Positions 1-13,600 of a stretch of 64,000 bases of DNA are shown one piece after another. Numbering within the stretch: position 1 is the first letter of the stretch; each line of letters begins with the position of its first letter. The notes below the pieces were generated by a model, which had not been told where the DNA came from, did no database searches, and saw only the letters and a list, made by a program, of their open reading frames with translations. Made by a program: the position numbers and the translations under genes. The DNA is from Patagioenas fasciata (lineage: Eukaryota > Chordata > Aves > Columbiformes > Columbidae), in the NCBI RefSeq assembly GCF_037038585.1, contig NC_092560.1, forward strand, positions 58,397,049 to 58,461,048. Reading direction: 5' to 3'.

Positions 1-3000
1 TGGGTCTCTTAAAAATTAATCTGATAAAATGATCTCCTGTGTTTGATCAGGGATAGCAGCAGAGCAACCACACTTTATCCAGTATGTGAAGTGTCTGGAA
101 AAAAAATTGCTGAAAAGTATGATCCATAAGAAAGACAATTACAAAAAGAGAAGCTTTAAAAGTCATCAAAATGCACATAAAATTTTCTGGCAAGGGCAGC
201 CTAGACCTCTGGCTTGTTTGGGCCAGCTGCCATCAGTAGGAATCTTTCCCTTTGCTTTCAATGGGCACTGATTCAGGCCTTGGAGAAATTGCTCTTGAAA
301 AGATTTTGGCAGTTAGCGGAAGATTCCACCAGAAGCAGCAGGACTTTGCTTTCCAAGCAAGGAGCTGGGTATTCTTCAGCATCTGTTACTCAGGTGCCAC
401 CAGACCTGCATCACAGTTTACATGCGATATTGTTGAGTGTGATTATAACAGGCTTACCTTTAAAAACTCACTGAAAAGGTGAGTACCAAAGTAAAATACG
501 GAATTTCAGTGGGAAGCACAATCTGAATTTTTACTGTTTCGGGGCAGGTTTTTTTGTGGAGTAAAAACTCCTACAGGAAAAAACAGAATACTTTTGAAAT
601 ATCCTCAGCTGGCTATTTCATCCCAGGGTGAATCTTGCTTTCCTTTCACTCCTTGGGCAAAAATTCACAACCAGTCTGGGATTTGTGTGTAGTTGCAGTG
701 TTGCTCCCCTGTGTACTTGTTCTTTGCTTCTTAGTTATTTGTCAGCAGTGTTTCTCCATGGAATATTTTATAGCACTTGAACCACATGGAAAGTATGCAC
801 CAAGCTGAACCCACTAAATTTGGTGAATTATCCATTGTGTGTGTAGATACTCTCATGTATTTCTAGGGAAGAAAAAAAACACTAAGGGCCCTCTGTCCTC
901 TTCAAAAGCACTTGTAAGGAATGGTCTTAGGGCTTTAAAAGATCCTCCGTTTTCTAAGTGCTGTGTGAATTTCCATGCAGCTCTCTACCTTCATTACTGA
1001 CTAGAGCCACAAACCTCAAGCCAACAGACAGCTGGAGGGGAGCTGTGAACTTTTTTGACCACATTTATTTTAAAATGTTAAGCCAAATTACATATAAAGT
1101 CACGGAAGACTCAGAACTCAGTTTTCTGCTGTGTGCTTCTCCATGAACCCCACCACTTGTCCATTGTATCACGCTGCTTTTTAGAGAAACTAATCTAGTT
1201 TTGCTTAACCTAACTACTGACTGTCCCTGTTCTGGCAGTCCCAATGACCGTTTTTCTTCAGCAGATTAATAAATAGTTGTATAGTGCATCAGGTGTCTCT
1301 GTGTCAAGTTCTCTGGTGAGCAGGCTGCAGAGGAGACACTGTGCAACTCAGGTAGAATATTTTGGGGATCTAGAGGCCTAAGCACTCACATTCTGGTGCT
1401 GACCTGTTTAGAGAGGGCACCACTGGGTATGCCTGACACACAAATAATGTGCATCTGTCTGCTGTGCTTGAACCCCTGATGTACACACTGCACCTTTTTG
1501 TCATGAAGTTTGCCCATGCTGGGCTGCGATCAGTTGCATCACACAGCCACCTCGACATCCAGCCCACCAAGGGGAAGAGTGTGTGACAACAGTCGACCTG
1601 ACAGCCTGGCTCCCAGGAACAATAACATGTCGCGGTTCTAGCTCTGAGGGTTTCGATATTGTGTGATGTATTAGCCATGATGGCGTGAGCAAGTTCAAGA
1701 GGTGTGTTTTGCGCTGGCAGTACAGGGAGGGAGCAGCTGGACGGGCTGGTGTAACGGGCACACACACACACAGCTGCTCCGCTGGGCCAAGTTTCCAGCT
1801 TTGCTGTTCTTACTGCAGGAACTTTAGAAGGGGATAAAATGATGCCTTACTGAGCACACCAAAACTGCAGAAGAAATAATAGGGAATTAATAGAAAAATG
1901 GCAGGCTATGGCAAAAGCTACCTCAGGACAGGTGGAGTTCCAGCCAGAAACCTAGAGGTGCAGAGACAGAAGAAAGCATTGTGTCATTATTTCTATCTTT
2001 TTACTATTCACAACAGTATTAGTATGATACTCCCAAGCTTCACCAAGCTCTCACTTCAGCCAGATATTCAAAAGCAGTCAGCCAGATATCCCAAAGCACG
2101 ACATACTCCCGTGGAGTCAGGTCAGAACTATAAAGCTGTAAGTGAATGACCTCAGCACCGGAGAGCTGAATTTCTTGGAAAAAAACTGTGCAAGTGGGGC
2201 AAACATGCATATCCAACACATGCTGTGCTGGTGTAGCTGATGCAAAAGCCTATGCAAACTCTTAACGTTCCATATTGGACTATAAACCTTATGATGCAAA
2301 TGGAGTATGTTACTTATGAAGCTGTAGGCAATATGATACGAAAAGTCATTCTCCTTAATAAATTATTTCTATGGTTTTAAAGGTTTGGGTCTTTGACAAC
2401 ATATGTTTTTGTTTGCTAATGCTAATGAATCCCTCTTGGAGGAGATAGATTCTGTTGCCTGGCCCTCCTCACAACTCATAAGGCCAACATAGCATGAAAT
2501 AAACTGAAACTATTTGAACTTTGTAGACTTTTTCTGCTGTGAAAGAGCTATTATGGAAATGGCATTTAAGAGTGTGTCTTTTTCTTTTTTTTCCCTTTAA
2601 GAGTTTTGGAGTAGTCCTTCTTTTTCAGTTTCAAGATGACCAAATTGTTCCAGTAATTTCTGATCTCCCTGCCAGTTTATTATTAGAGCAACTGGCTACA
2701 AACCAGCTGACTGATGTCAGTCTCATAATAAAGAATGACAAAGCTAGACAAGGGTCCCATGAGAAACTGAAGGAGGATCAAACACAATTGTAAATCTGTG
2801 CAAGAGACTACAAGGTCTCTGGCAAAATTTTTATTGCTTTTTATAGCACTACTTCTTCAACAGGTTTTCTTTTACTTTCCTGGGTGTGTGTATGTTGCAT
2901 TGTTCTCTGTTTTGTTGTTTGGTTTTTGATGATTCTTTTAATATGTCATGTAATGGAGTACATTAATATTCTTATTTAATATGACTGCATAACTCTTCAT

Positions 3001-4328
3001 TTAATACGACTCATTAATATATCCCACAAGGTAGAACATCCCTAATTATTTGCTGTATTGCCAACTGCAGTCTGAGGTTTGCATCTTGCAGTTATATAAA
3101 TGAATCGTAATTGTGAAGAGAAGCCATGTTTTTCAAGGCAGTTTTTCCAGCTATTGTGTGCACAGGAATGTGGCTGCACACACCTAGAGATCTCCAGAAA
3201 CAGTAAAGCTTATGGATCCTGTCAGCTGCAGAACAAAAAACTAAGCGTTAGTATAAAATCTACCCATGTTCTTCCCTCATCTTTCAGTAGCTCTGTTCTC
3301 GACTAAGCCTTATATGGTCTTGCAACTAAATTTTTAAGAGTGGTGTTGTGGAAAGGTCATTGCAAAAAAACAGACAATTGCAAGAAGTCTATCTGGATTA
3401 TTTCAAACAGGACTAAAACAGATTATAATCTACTTCTCCTGGGCTTCTCAGCAGTAGGTTAAAAAAAAATGCCAGGTTTAGGCTGCTCTTCATTACATTG
3501 TCTAATTTTTACTGCCGTGCTGTTCAGGATGGGTTCTTAGAGGGAGAGTTATATCCCCAAGAGTAAGATTTGTGGAAAACATCATTGCTAAAAAATGAAC
3601 TGTGATGTAGCCACCAAGAATGCCGTAGCAGAGGAAATGCTAGAGGAAGTGCTGTAAGGAGTTACTCACCTCAGTCTGAGTTGCAGGGATATGGCATGTC
3701 ACTCTTCTCATTGTAACTAAGAAAAGTTGTTGTGTTTTCCATATTTACATACCAAGCCCATTCAGGGATCAAGCTGTATTTACCTGAGCTGTCTCTGGGA
3801 TCCAGTACAACATACTCTGCAAGTCACGACCTCTCCACAAGAGACATCTGGACTTCTCCATTCCAAAAAAAGAAGTGTTTTGAAGAAAATTTGAGTCTCA
3901 ACAACTGTTTTAATCTCATTTTCCATTGCCTGAACTGTATCTTTACTGTAATCTGTGGTACTCTGCTGGTGATTAAAAGTTTCCAACCTTCAGGCAATAT
4001 GAATATGTAAAGCATTCCAGCAGATTCAAATACCATCTTGCCTCACTGCAAATCTACAAAGGTGGTTTTCCAGCACACATTGGGCAACACCTAACCTTTG
4101 AAAAACTCCATTTCAGCAGACAAGTAATGTGCTCTGGGAAAAACTCAAACTTGACTCCTTCAAGCCAGACTATCAATTCAATTAAATTGCCTTTAGGATA
4201 CTGTTTCTTATTTCCAGATTTCCACATGGTATGAAACAGTAACATTTACAGAGGGCAAAAGTTTTACTAGGAAGACACATAGAGCCTCATGATGTCTTTT
4301 GTTCAAGGAAACCATGAGTACATTAAAA
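1..4328. other. Upstream intergenic DNA, no secure gene
   Basis: This is AT-rich unique-looking sequence with only short open frames on both strands and no recognisable protein domain. A slightly GC-richer, CpG-containing patch lies at about 1,370-1,790. The only stretch resembling an exon is 2,629-2,793, described among the findings. No tRNA, rRNA or clear mobile element was seen. Confidence 0.5.
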
Positions 4329-4503
4329 GGGAAGGGAAGGGAAGGGAAGGGAAGGGAAGGGAAGGGAAGGGAAGGGAAGGGAAGGGAAGGGAAGGGAAGG
4401 GAAGGGAAGGGAAGGGAAGGGAAGGGAAGGGAAGGGAAGGGAAGGGAAGGGAAGGGAAGGGAAGGGAAGGGAAGGGAAGGGAAGGGAAGGGAAGGGAAGG
4501 GAA
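4329..4503 (+). repeat. (GGGAA)35 pentanucleotide microsatellite
   Basis: Thirty-five perfect, uninterrupted copies of GGGAA (TTCCC on the other strand) cover 175 bases, followed by an A-rich purine tail to about 4,540. Because the unit is five bases and free of stop codons, all frames stay open and translate as repeated GREGK or PFPSL. These are artefacts, not proteins. Absence of any interruption suggests a young, unstable, length-polymorphic array. It lies about 12.5 kb upstream of the PLPP1 start codon. Confidence 0.99.
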
Positions 4504-7500
4504 GGGGAAAAAAAGAAAAATAATAAAAACAAAGGAAAGAGGTTTTTGCTATTCTTTCTTCATATTTGTGATGGCATCTAATTATTAGAGAAGGCCTCAA
4601 GTTTTTTATTGCAGCCTGGTTTCTTGCTTTTTGCAGTTTCAACAGATTTGGATATGATCATTTCAGTCCAAGCTCTATGTTGTTAATTCTTTATTATTGC
4701 CCTTTCCCCTAGTTGCTTTACAAGCTGCAGTGAATGCCTCATAGGCAGGTCAAGATTTCCCACAGGCTGAAATGCGTCTCTTTAGCAGTAAGACCCACGA
4801 CAGAAAAAACAGGAGAACCAAGATAAATCCCTATGGAGGATTACTCCAGGGTCTGTGGAGTAGGCAAGTTCTCTTGCTGCTTGGCATCACTGAATCCCTT
4901 CATGTCTGCATTAGTAAGGCCAGTACTTGTCATTCTCTCCACTTCACCTTCCTCCCCACCACTTTCCATGGTTTCCCGTGCCTCCAAGAGCTTGTCAAAC
5001 ACACAGTGCGAGGAGGATCCACAGGTGAGGTCATTTAGCATTACGACAAAATATTGCATGAGGTACCAAAAGAAAGAGAAAACAACTATGGAGTAATTCT
5101 CCCTTCTGGCTTCCTGTTCTCTTTCCTTAACTTACAGTCCAGGTCCTCGGAGATAAATGTTAATGGAACTGAAAATTGTGGTAACAGTTGGAAGGGCACA
5201 GAAGTGCAGAAGGTGACTGCCCATCTTTATACATGGTCATCAGCTCAGAGATTAATTAGACCCTACCATCTGTAAGAGGGAACTGATGACTACAAGGAAT
5301 TGGGACATTTGTTTTAACATCTGTTTGTAATGACAGAAGCTCCAGCAGCACAGTGGTCTCCTAACTCTGAACTGGGGCAGTGGTTCAATACTGACTCAGA
5401 GAGAAGTGTGCCAGCAGCACCACTGAATGTGCATTACATATAATACAGCAGGAAATCTGGACAGCAACTTGTTATAATGCTGTATTGGAAATGCATGAGT
5501 CACTGTGTTTCTGGAATCTGAACCTTTCTCAGCATGTTTTTGTGCTAGATGCCCTGTCATGTTGTTGGAGAAAGCCTGAAGGACCAATCCTAGGATCTTC
5601 ATATTAGAATACTTTAATCCTCTCTGTCATCTTTCTTCCTGTTTAAAAAACAAAAACAAAAACAAAACCAGAATGCATCTACTATTTCCTTCCATTGTAA
5701 AATATTATTTAAAATACTTTTGTAATTGACACTAATCTTCTCCTTTATGAGAGCAACACACTGAGCATTTCACCTCAGCTGCTGCTTCACACCACTGTGC
5801 ATACAATACTCTGTCACCGTTTTTTTCAAAATGTTTCTTACAAGACTGAACACAACACTGCTAAAATCACGTATGTGTTGTGGTTTAAATAAACATGCCA
5901 GGGTCGCCTCTGCATTTCTTTGGCTTCCTTCCTCCTCTTCTTCCACCGACAGTTGTCTCTGTCTCCAGAGCTGCACCCCTGTCTCTGCAGGCTTAGGATC
6001 CAATTACCGCTCTGAACCTCACTGGTGGCAGAGGATCCCTCCCTGTAACAAATATCACGATTTCTCTACAACGCTTTGGCTTTTTTCTTACTTCTTACAC
6101 TAAAATCCAGTGTTGTGCTGAATTACAACTAAAATGGTTTTATTTAATCTGGTGATAGTATGCACACACACACAGACAGACTTTTTAATGAGACATTTAA
6201 ATACAGTTGTATTCCAAATGATCAAAGTGCAAGAAAAATCAATAACATGGTTGTGCTAGAAGCAGGCTGCAGAAGAAAGAGAAGCTTCTCATGTTGCAAA
6301 CAATTATATATGTTGGATTGAGCATTTGAGCCAACAAGTCTCAGCAAATATGACTAAGATCAAAGAAATGCATTTAGGAAGGGTCGGGGCTGAAGACTGA
6401 CAGCTCGGTGATGATGACCATCCTGAGTCTGATTCATAAAGTCTTTGATGCCTAATGGGCTTTTTAGATACCAGCACCTAGGCTGTTCACAGTGCCTGTG
6501 AGCCAGCCCTGCAGGCATCTACAGCCATCCCTGGAATCACAGCAGTGCCCAGAGCCAACATCACTGATGAGAGGAGGGAGATGCAAAACACTGGGGTTCT
6601 CCAGTCCTTGTCACCTGCTGATCCTGGTCAAGCAGGAATAGCCAGAGCAGGCCCAGCTGTCCCTGAAACCCAGCCAGGAGGCAGAGGGGTTCTGTCCTGC
6701 CCACCTCCGGCAGTAAAAGCACGCAGCTGGGAAAGGGGAGATTTGGGAAGCTGAGTTCCCCATGATTTTCCATAACACACGTGGAGCAGACTTACAGCAA
6801 AAGCTATTATACAATCTCTCAGAAATCTTCCTAATAGCCTTACAGAACCATTTCTCTCCATTGTATTTAAATGTGAGAGAGTCAAGCAAGTTCTTTACCA
6901 TATAGAGTTGATGTCAGCTTTTTAAACAGGTCTGGTTTGTTTTGTTTTTTGGGTTTTTTTATTTCATAAAACTAGTTAATTTTCTTTTAAACGAGGATAG
7001 TACAAACAATTCAATAAAAACAAACCATGCCGTGGACGTACTTAGCAGATATGATGTTAAGATTGCATTGCGTCACACACATGTCACTTTTTAACAGGGT
7101 TCAACGTGTTTTGTAGACCTGCCTTTATCTGCTGGTATGATGTTGCCTCACTTCTGCTTATAGCTTTTACAGTAGCAGAGAAACACAGTAGTGAAACGAC
7201 ACTCGGAATTTATATGTCACTTATATTGACTCACAGGAACAAAATTTTTTTAAGACAGCAGGTAACTGGGCAATAAAAACCATGTTCAGTCCTGGGTACC
7301 TCTGCCAACCTGCCATGGCTGCTCCAATATAAGTTAATTTATCACATGCTTCACGGGCTCTTAAGCAAAACAAAGATCAGGTTAATGATAAATGACTGCA
7401 GAACATACCCTCTGCCAACTGCTGAGTCTGGGATGGGATACTCCCCAGTTACCTATTTTTAGCAACTGCATGGCCTTTTTATGCCTCTTAATTGCTTTAG

Positions 7501-10500
7501 TCATAAAAAGTACGTATGCAGCAATCAGATTTTGCCCTAGTGATTTGTGCAAGGATTCTATGATGAGGCTGCTCTGCTTTTGTATTTGCTTCCAGGAAAC
7601 CAATGCTGCACCAGTAGCAGTCACACTGGTGATTTATACTCGCATGGATCTGCATCATCTGTCTGTCTTATGTAAGCTGCTCTTTACAAGTGCAACCACC
7701 CTAGCTGTCATTGCTGATGTTTCTGCCCTGGTACCTTAGTGGATCTTATCTGAAATAATTTGGGTTTATATCGGAAAGCGAGCAGCTGTGCGCATCCTAA
7801 GTGCAGAAAAACAAAACTCCTATGTAAGCCTGATAATAGATTTTTATTTGTGAATTTTATAATAATTGCATTGGAGAAAGGAATTAATTAAATCTGTGCC
7901 CTGAATCGATACCCATGACAGTAGTGTCTGAGTCCTTTGCCCTTTCTTTGGTGTTTATGTTCACAGTATCTACCTGCAGCACAGCAGCACTACCTTCCTT
8001 CCCCACCTGGCAGAAGGGATGGAATGGGGCACCCGGTGTACATTAGCTCAGCGCTTGCATTCCAATTCAAGCCCCAGCTCCTTGAAAGCCCACACCACCT
8101 GTTTGTTGACTCACACTCTGACGCAAGCCCCTGTGTGCACCAGGAAGGGAAACTCAACAACACTGCAATGCCTTTTGTGCCTGAAAACAAACCCTCCTCC
8201 CTCCCAGACACCACCACTTAACCCTATAGCATTGCACATTCAAGTCTGTACTCCTCTGACATGGCTAAAAAATATGGACCAAGCTGGAGGGACATAAGCA
8301 ATTCTTCCAGGGCTCCCTGGAAATCTGGAGGAGTGTTCATACCTGCACAGATACACTCTTCTCCCTCACTTCAGGCTAATACAAAGCACAACAAAGATCA
8401 GTGTTATGTTATCCATTAGTCTTGTATTAGGAACTTGGGGGCATCATCCCAAGTTTTCTTCTTTATTTCACAACATCTGTAGGTATTAGTTTCTTCAGTA
8501 TGTTTGTGTTCCCTTCTGAACGTTTTCAAAAGCTGAAAAGTTAAAATAACATGGAGTGGTTTTCGTGCAGTGCTCCACACATTGTTTCTATCATGTGATA
8601 ATTGCTTAACTGCGGTACACTTCAGCAGCACAATTTATTACAAACCTTGGAAGTCATTTCAGGAGCCCAAGGACCTCATGGACCTTGGACCAAGTTTCAG
8701 CAAGCTGCTCAGATGTGCAGTCACTAGGCAGATGTCTGGAAACGTGTTCTTGCACATTCATATACTAACACAAACGTCCCAACACAAGCATTAGCACTCA
8801 AGAGCATTATGTGGATTTTAAACAATCCCTGGAAGAGCTGGGTCCCATAAAAGTTATTCTGACAGATATAATCCTTCTCCTCTCCTTTGCCAAGTGCTTG
8901 CTCTGACTACAGGAGCCAGAGCACATCAAGTGAGACTCCTGCTTGCTTCCATTGCTTCTGGTGCTCCAGACACTGCAACATCCCTGCCCAGTGCTGACTT
9001 CACTCTCATTTTTATTGTTATTATTCTAGCTGGGAAAGAAGCAGCTACGTGGAAGGGAAAGATAAAACAGGAGATAAGAGCATATTTTTATGCTTTCATC
9101 TGCATAGATGACTCATATGGGACAGGTTTATTCCTCGCCTCTCTTGGGATTAATGCCTCAGGGAGAACAGCAGCAAAATTAAGGCTCTTTTTGCTGTTCT
9201 GGAAAATAATCCTTTCTTTCACACTGCTCCGTGAGGTCTTTGAGGCAATGGCTGTGTGCACAGCACATCACACATCACTCCAATCTTACTAGGGCCTCTC
9301 AGTATTAGTGTAATAAAAGTAAATACCAAGTGGTCAGAGATTAATTATTATCTGGACATTCTGTGCTCTGACAATAGATTACAGGAGCCACTGACTTGTA
9401 CCTTAAGGCTGCTGTTGGCACAAGGGCGAATCCATGTAAAGGGACAAGACAGCACAGTGAAATCCCACGTTTCCTGCTCAGTGTGTAGGACACAAACCAA
9501 GAGAACGTGATCTCAGGAACTGTACGCTCTGTATGGTGGAGCAGCTCCAGCTGTGGCTTTGTGTGTCCAACTCTGATGAATGTTTCAAGGAGTCAAGTAC
9601 TATTTTACAGAAGATGGAGAGGCAAAAGCTTTCATTAGATAATGTTTGTATGAAGACTCATATCTTCACATAATTATTTGAAGAGCAATTCTAAATAATT
9701 AATGTTCCAATTAGATGTTGATTTATTCTCCTCCACCCTTAATTTTGTTTTGAGCAGGAACTGACCCTGATCATGCTCTGTGATGCAAGAAATAAACTTG
9801 CTTCACAACTAATACTGAAGTGGGGGTTTTTTGCCTTACTTGATTCTGCCAGCTTGAGGGGTTTGGTGACATTTTGCCTATTGTTATTTCACTTTCAAAG
9901 CCCCTTCATAATTTATTTTTGTAGCTGCATTTATTTATGTGCTAGGCTATTGTAACAGCATTATATCAGTGCAGGGAGATGTTTCCAAGATTGAATTTTA
10001 TCCAATATACTTATAATGTCTTAAGAAAACAACAACAATAAAATGCTATGAACTTGTGAATAAATTCCTTTGAATCTTTGGCACTGGAAAAAAAAATCAC
10101 AGATTTGTGAAGCTGAAACAAAAGCAACACTGACAACTGTAACGCATAATACTGTAACTAAGAATGTTGGAAATGGCCTCCTACAAACATATTTCCATAG
10201 TCATTCTGGTTATATTAGCTTTGCCTTCACTTTGGAGTGCAGTTTTGGCTGAAGATGACTTATGAGTATTGGAGTAACATCTGGAGGCTCAGCTCAGTGT
10301 GTTAGGAAATCCACAGGGTAAGGGACTGTTGCTGTTCTCAAGACATTTCAACCTAAATGAGCAGGACATGTGGGACTGAAGGGGCAGCAGTCAAATGGTT
10401 CACCCACGTAGCAGGAGCATAAGAATTCACCCAGGAAAAAAAATCAGATCTACTTTTTGCCACATCTCTCTGCTTCTGTCTTTTCCTATGCTGTACTTCT

Positions 10501-12369
10501 AGTGGTGCTTCTCCTGGTATCCGAGCTGTCTTGGAGTACCAGAGGACTGTGAGCTGCTGCCTGCCAATGGTTTCAGTGTAGACGGCTGCCTGTTTAACGC
10601 ATGGGGTGTCCCCAGCAGGGACAGGCAGCAGGAGCGGAGACCTCGGCTGCTGCACGCCGAGTGCACCGTGCTGATTAGCTAGGGAAGCACACGAAGATGG
10701 ACCTGGAAGAGGTGCAATGACGCATTTTCCTTCAAGCTTATCTTCTATCTGTTGAAGGGGCGACGTGGATATCCAAATACATATGTAACCAGGCACAGTT
10801 GCTGCTTCAGGTGTGAGATGGGTCAAAGCTGGGTATCTTCAATGCATCATTGGCAAGTTCTTCACTGTGTTCTTCACTGTTTTACTGTGTTGAAGTTCAT
10901 CTCCTGAGATTCCTACCGCTGCCAGAGTTACCTGTTTTGTTAGCTGGTTTGACCAGAAAGCGTGACCAAGAAGGGAAGAAAAGAGTAGAAATCGTAAGTC
11001 AGAGGACACAAATTCCGCAGCCCCTAAATCATTCCAACTTGCAATAATCATAAGACTTTTAAAATAAATGTTCACTCAGCCATTAACATTTTGTGAGTGC
11101 CCTTGAGACATTCTTTCTTTCAGAATCTATGATTGCTTCAGAGCAATATCTGTAATTGAAACAAATAATAAAATTCAATAAAGAGCAAACAGGGACAGTT
11201 TCTTAGCCTTAAAGTCAGCTGGTAGAGCATCGCCGATGTCCATACAGCTGCATGTTCTTCCTGTGAAAAACAGCATGGCTGAATGTAGAATTGCCACGGG
11301 GAGTGCTCCCTGGCCTATGCTGGTTAGTGCTGAACAGCACCATTTGTCAGCTAACAAACAAATTATATGGACAATCACGTGCCGGTACCTGTGCAGACTC
11401 CTCTTAATTAACTTGTGTAGACGAAGCCCAAAGTGTTTTTTCTAGAATATGCAATATGGTCTTCTGAGTCTTTATGATACATGCTATTAAATACATACAA
11501 ACAAGGCTATATACTTGGGTTCTAATGCATTTTCATTCATTATATGGACATGAATATTAAATCTATGTTATTATGCTGTCTGGTGTTGTCTGCTTGATTC
11601 TTTATTTCTGTGGCTAATGTTTAGAAATAACTTGCCTTTTCTACTAGAAGAGGTCTCATCACTCTTGCAGAAATGCTCTTGTAACTTTGACCTAAAACTG
11701 TGGGAGCAGAACCTTTCATGGAATGAAGAGCTGTAGGTGACAATTTCAACTCAGCCTGACAGCAGGAGCTTTTTTGGTGAATAGAAAACACAGTTCAATA
11801 GAGATGTGGGGGTGAAACACCCAAACAAGTATCAACTGCATTTAAAGGGAAAAAAAGGAGAGAAGACGGGAAATTCATCATGCTTTGTTTATTAGAAATA
11901 TAAATGTTCTCTACTCCTCACTGCTCTCTTATTGTAAAACAAACAAACATGAGACATAGGAACAAAAGGAAGAAAACAACTAAGTGGCCAGACCAAACAA
12001 GAGAAGAGAGATGAGACTGAGATATTTTGGTGGAATCTAAATTCTGCTTCCTGAAACATTCTGTGCAAGGGGGATCAACTGGCTTTCGAGGTCCAGGTCT
12101 CAACACTACCTGTGGGAGTGTGTGTCTTGTTGTAAGGGTCAAATAATTTGTAAGAGGCATTCAGGAGAACCGTCCTGGCAGACTTTCGTCCTGGTCATCT
12201 TCTGTAGGTCTTCCTGCATGAGTGGAGTTTTGGCACACGCAAGTACTGCAGAGTCTGAATCTGACAGAACATTACAAACAAGTCTGAACTATTTAATCTC
12301 TCCTAAGTATTACTAATGTATTTTTGCAGTGTTACACTACGGCCATTGTCTGGCTTTGAACATGACTGA
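4504..12369. other. Upstream intergenic DNA, no gene recognised
   Basis: I see no recognisable coding exon or RNA gene. Open frames up to 157 codons (minus strand, 10,353-10,826) have no recognisable domain and fit chance expectation. A short T-rich tract lies at about 6,935-6,965. An AP-1/GATA-type motif cluster at 9,061-9,119 is described in the findings. A divergent repeat-like stretch at about 11,905-12,050 resembles 13,955-14,080. Confidence 0.5.
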
Positions 12370-13600
12370 GACCATTAACTGATTCAGATCAAGTCCATCC
12401 AGCCCAACCCCAGTGCTGCAACAGAGCCCAGCAGCAGATGCTCAGGGAGAGCTTAAGAAGCGGGCCCTGCAGAATGACTCTTCCCAGCAGACCTTTCTGA
12501 ACTTGGGAAATCAGCAGCTCTGACACTTCCTAAACTTCCAGGATCCACTGTTTAACAGCGGACCTGTCCTCTAGGAACTTACCTAGTGCCTTCTGGCTCC
12601 TTTGTAATTTTGTTTCCCACAGCAATCTGAGGCAACAAATTCCACAATAATTTCATGTAAAGGAGTCCTCTTGTCTGATACCTTATTTAGATTCTCTCTA
12701 GTTCTTATCTTACACAAAGAGTGAATACTTGTTACAGAATAACAGAATCATTTCAGTTGGAAGAGACCTTCAGGATCATAGAGTCCAACCATAACCTAAT
12801 TCTGTCACTAAACCATGTCCCTAAGAACCTCATCTAAACACCTTTTAAACATCCCCAGGGATGGTGACCCCATCACTACCCTGGGCAGCCTGTTCTAATG
12901 CCTAACAACCCTTTCTGTGAATAATTTTTTACTAATATCCGATCTAAACCTCCCCTAGCACAACTTGGGGCCATTTCCTCTTCTCCTATCACTTGCTACT
13001 TGAGAGAAGAGACCAACACCCTCCATGCTACAACCTCCTTTCAGGTAGTTGCAGAGAGCGATAAGGTCTCCCCTCAGCCTCCTTTTCTCCAGGCTAAACA
13101 GCCCCAGTTCCCTCAGCTGCTCCTCATCAGACTTGTGCTCCAGGCCCATCATCAGCTTTATCGCCCTCCTTTGCACTCTCTCTAGTGCCCCAATGTCCTT
13201 CTTATGAGGGGCCCAAAACTGAACACAGGATTCAAGGTGGGGCCTCACCAGCATCGAGTACAGTGGCACCATCATGTTACACATTTAACCTTCTCCACGT
13301 GTTTTGTGATTGTACAGATCTGTACCTTATAAAGTCTTTTACTCTCACATCATTGCCTTTCTATAGTGAAAAATCCTATTCTGCCTCTGTTTCTCTGCAT
13401 TGAAGCTGCTTTTTTGCAAGTTCTAATAATCCTTTTTGCATTCCTTTGAGCTTTCTCTGCTTCTACTATATCCATTTTGATGTGGGATTGCCAGCATTCA
13501 GGAATGTGCCATAATGATACATGAGGGGTTGCTCTGGGTGTCTTTCCTAACAGCATTGCCAGTGTTCTGTCTGACATGGTGGCCTCTCCACCGAGCACCC
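12370..13600 (-). mobile_element. Old CR1 LINE fragment, split by a younger CR1
   Basis: The parts at about 12,370-12,736 and 13,282-13,600 read as one degraded CR1 LINE 3' region in reverse orientation. On the + strand the left part carries the CR1-like phrases AAGTCCATCCAGCCCAACC and ACAAATTCCACAATAA. The right part carries TTCTCCACGTGTTTTGTGATT and TCTCTGCTTCTACTATATCC. The two halves are adjacent in the family's usual order once 12,737-13,281 is removed. It is strongly diverged and not coding. The outer limits are approximate. Confidence 0.7.
12737..13274 (-). mobile_element. 5'-truncated CR1 LINE inserted in an older CR1
   Basis: In reverse orientation this is the last part of CR1 ORF2 and the 3' UTR. 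The open frame at 12,955-13,284 (minus) reads as the C-terminal reverse-transcriptase region, with [19 protein letters not shown] and [20 protein letters not shown]. It matches the same segment of the copy at 37.2-38.4 kb closely, so both belong to one subfamily. It is bounded by 7-base direct repeats TGTTACA (12,730-12,736 and 13,275-13,281), a plausible target-site duplication. The ORF is truncated at its 5' end and cannot encode a functional enzyme. Confidence 0.9.

Noticed and set aside
4208-4642. Long open frames with repeated GREGK or PFPSL across the pentanucleotide array
   Set aside because: A 5-base unit without stop codons keeps all frames open; the repetitive peptide is an artefact of the microsatellite.
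8894-9292. 132-codon plus-strand open frame
   Set aside because: No recognisable domain and no exon-like borders; it overlaps a stretch better explained as regulatory motifs.
10353-10826. 157-codon minus-strand open frame upstream of PLPP1
   Set aside because: No domain, no splice or promoter context, and no similarity that I recognise.
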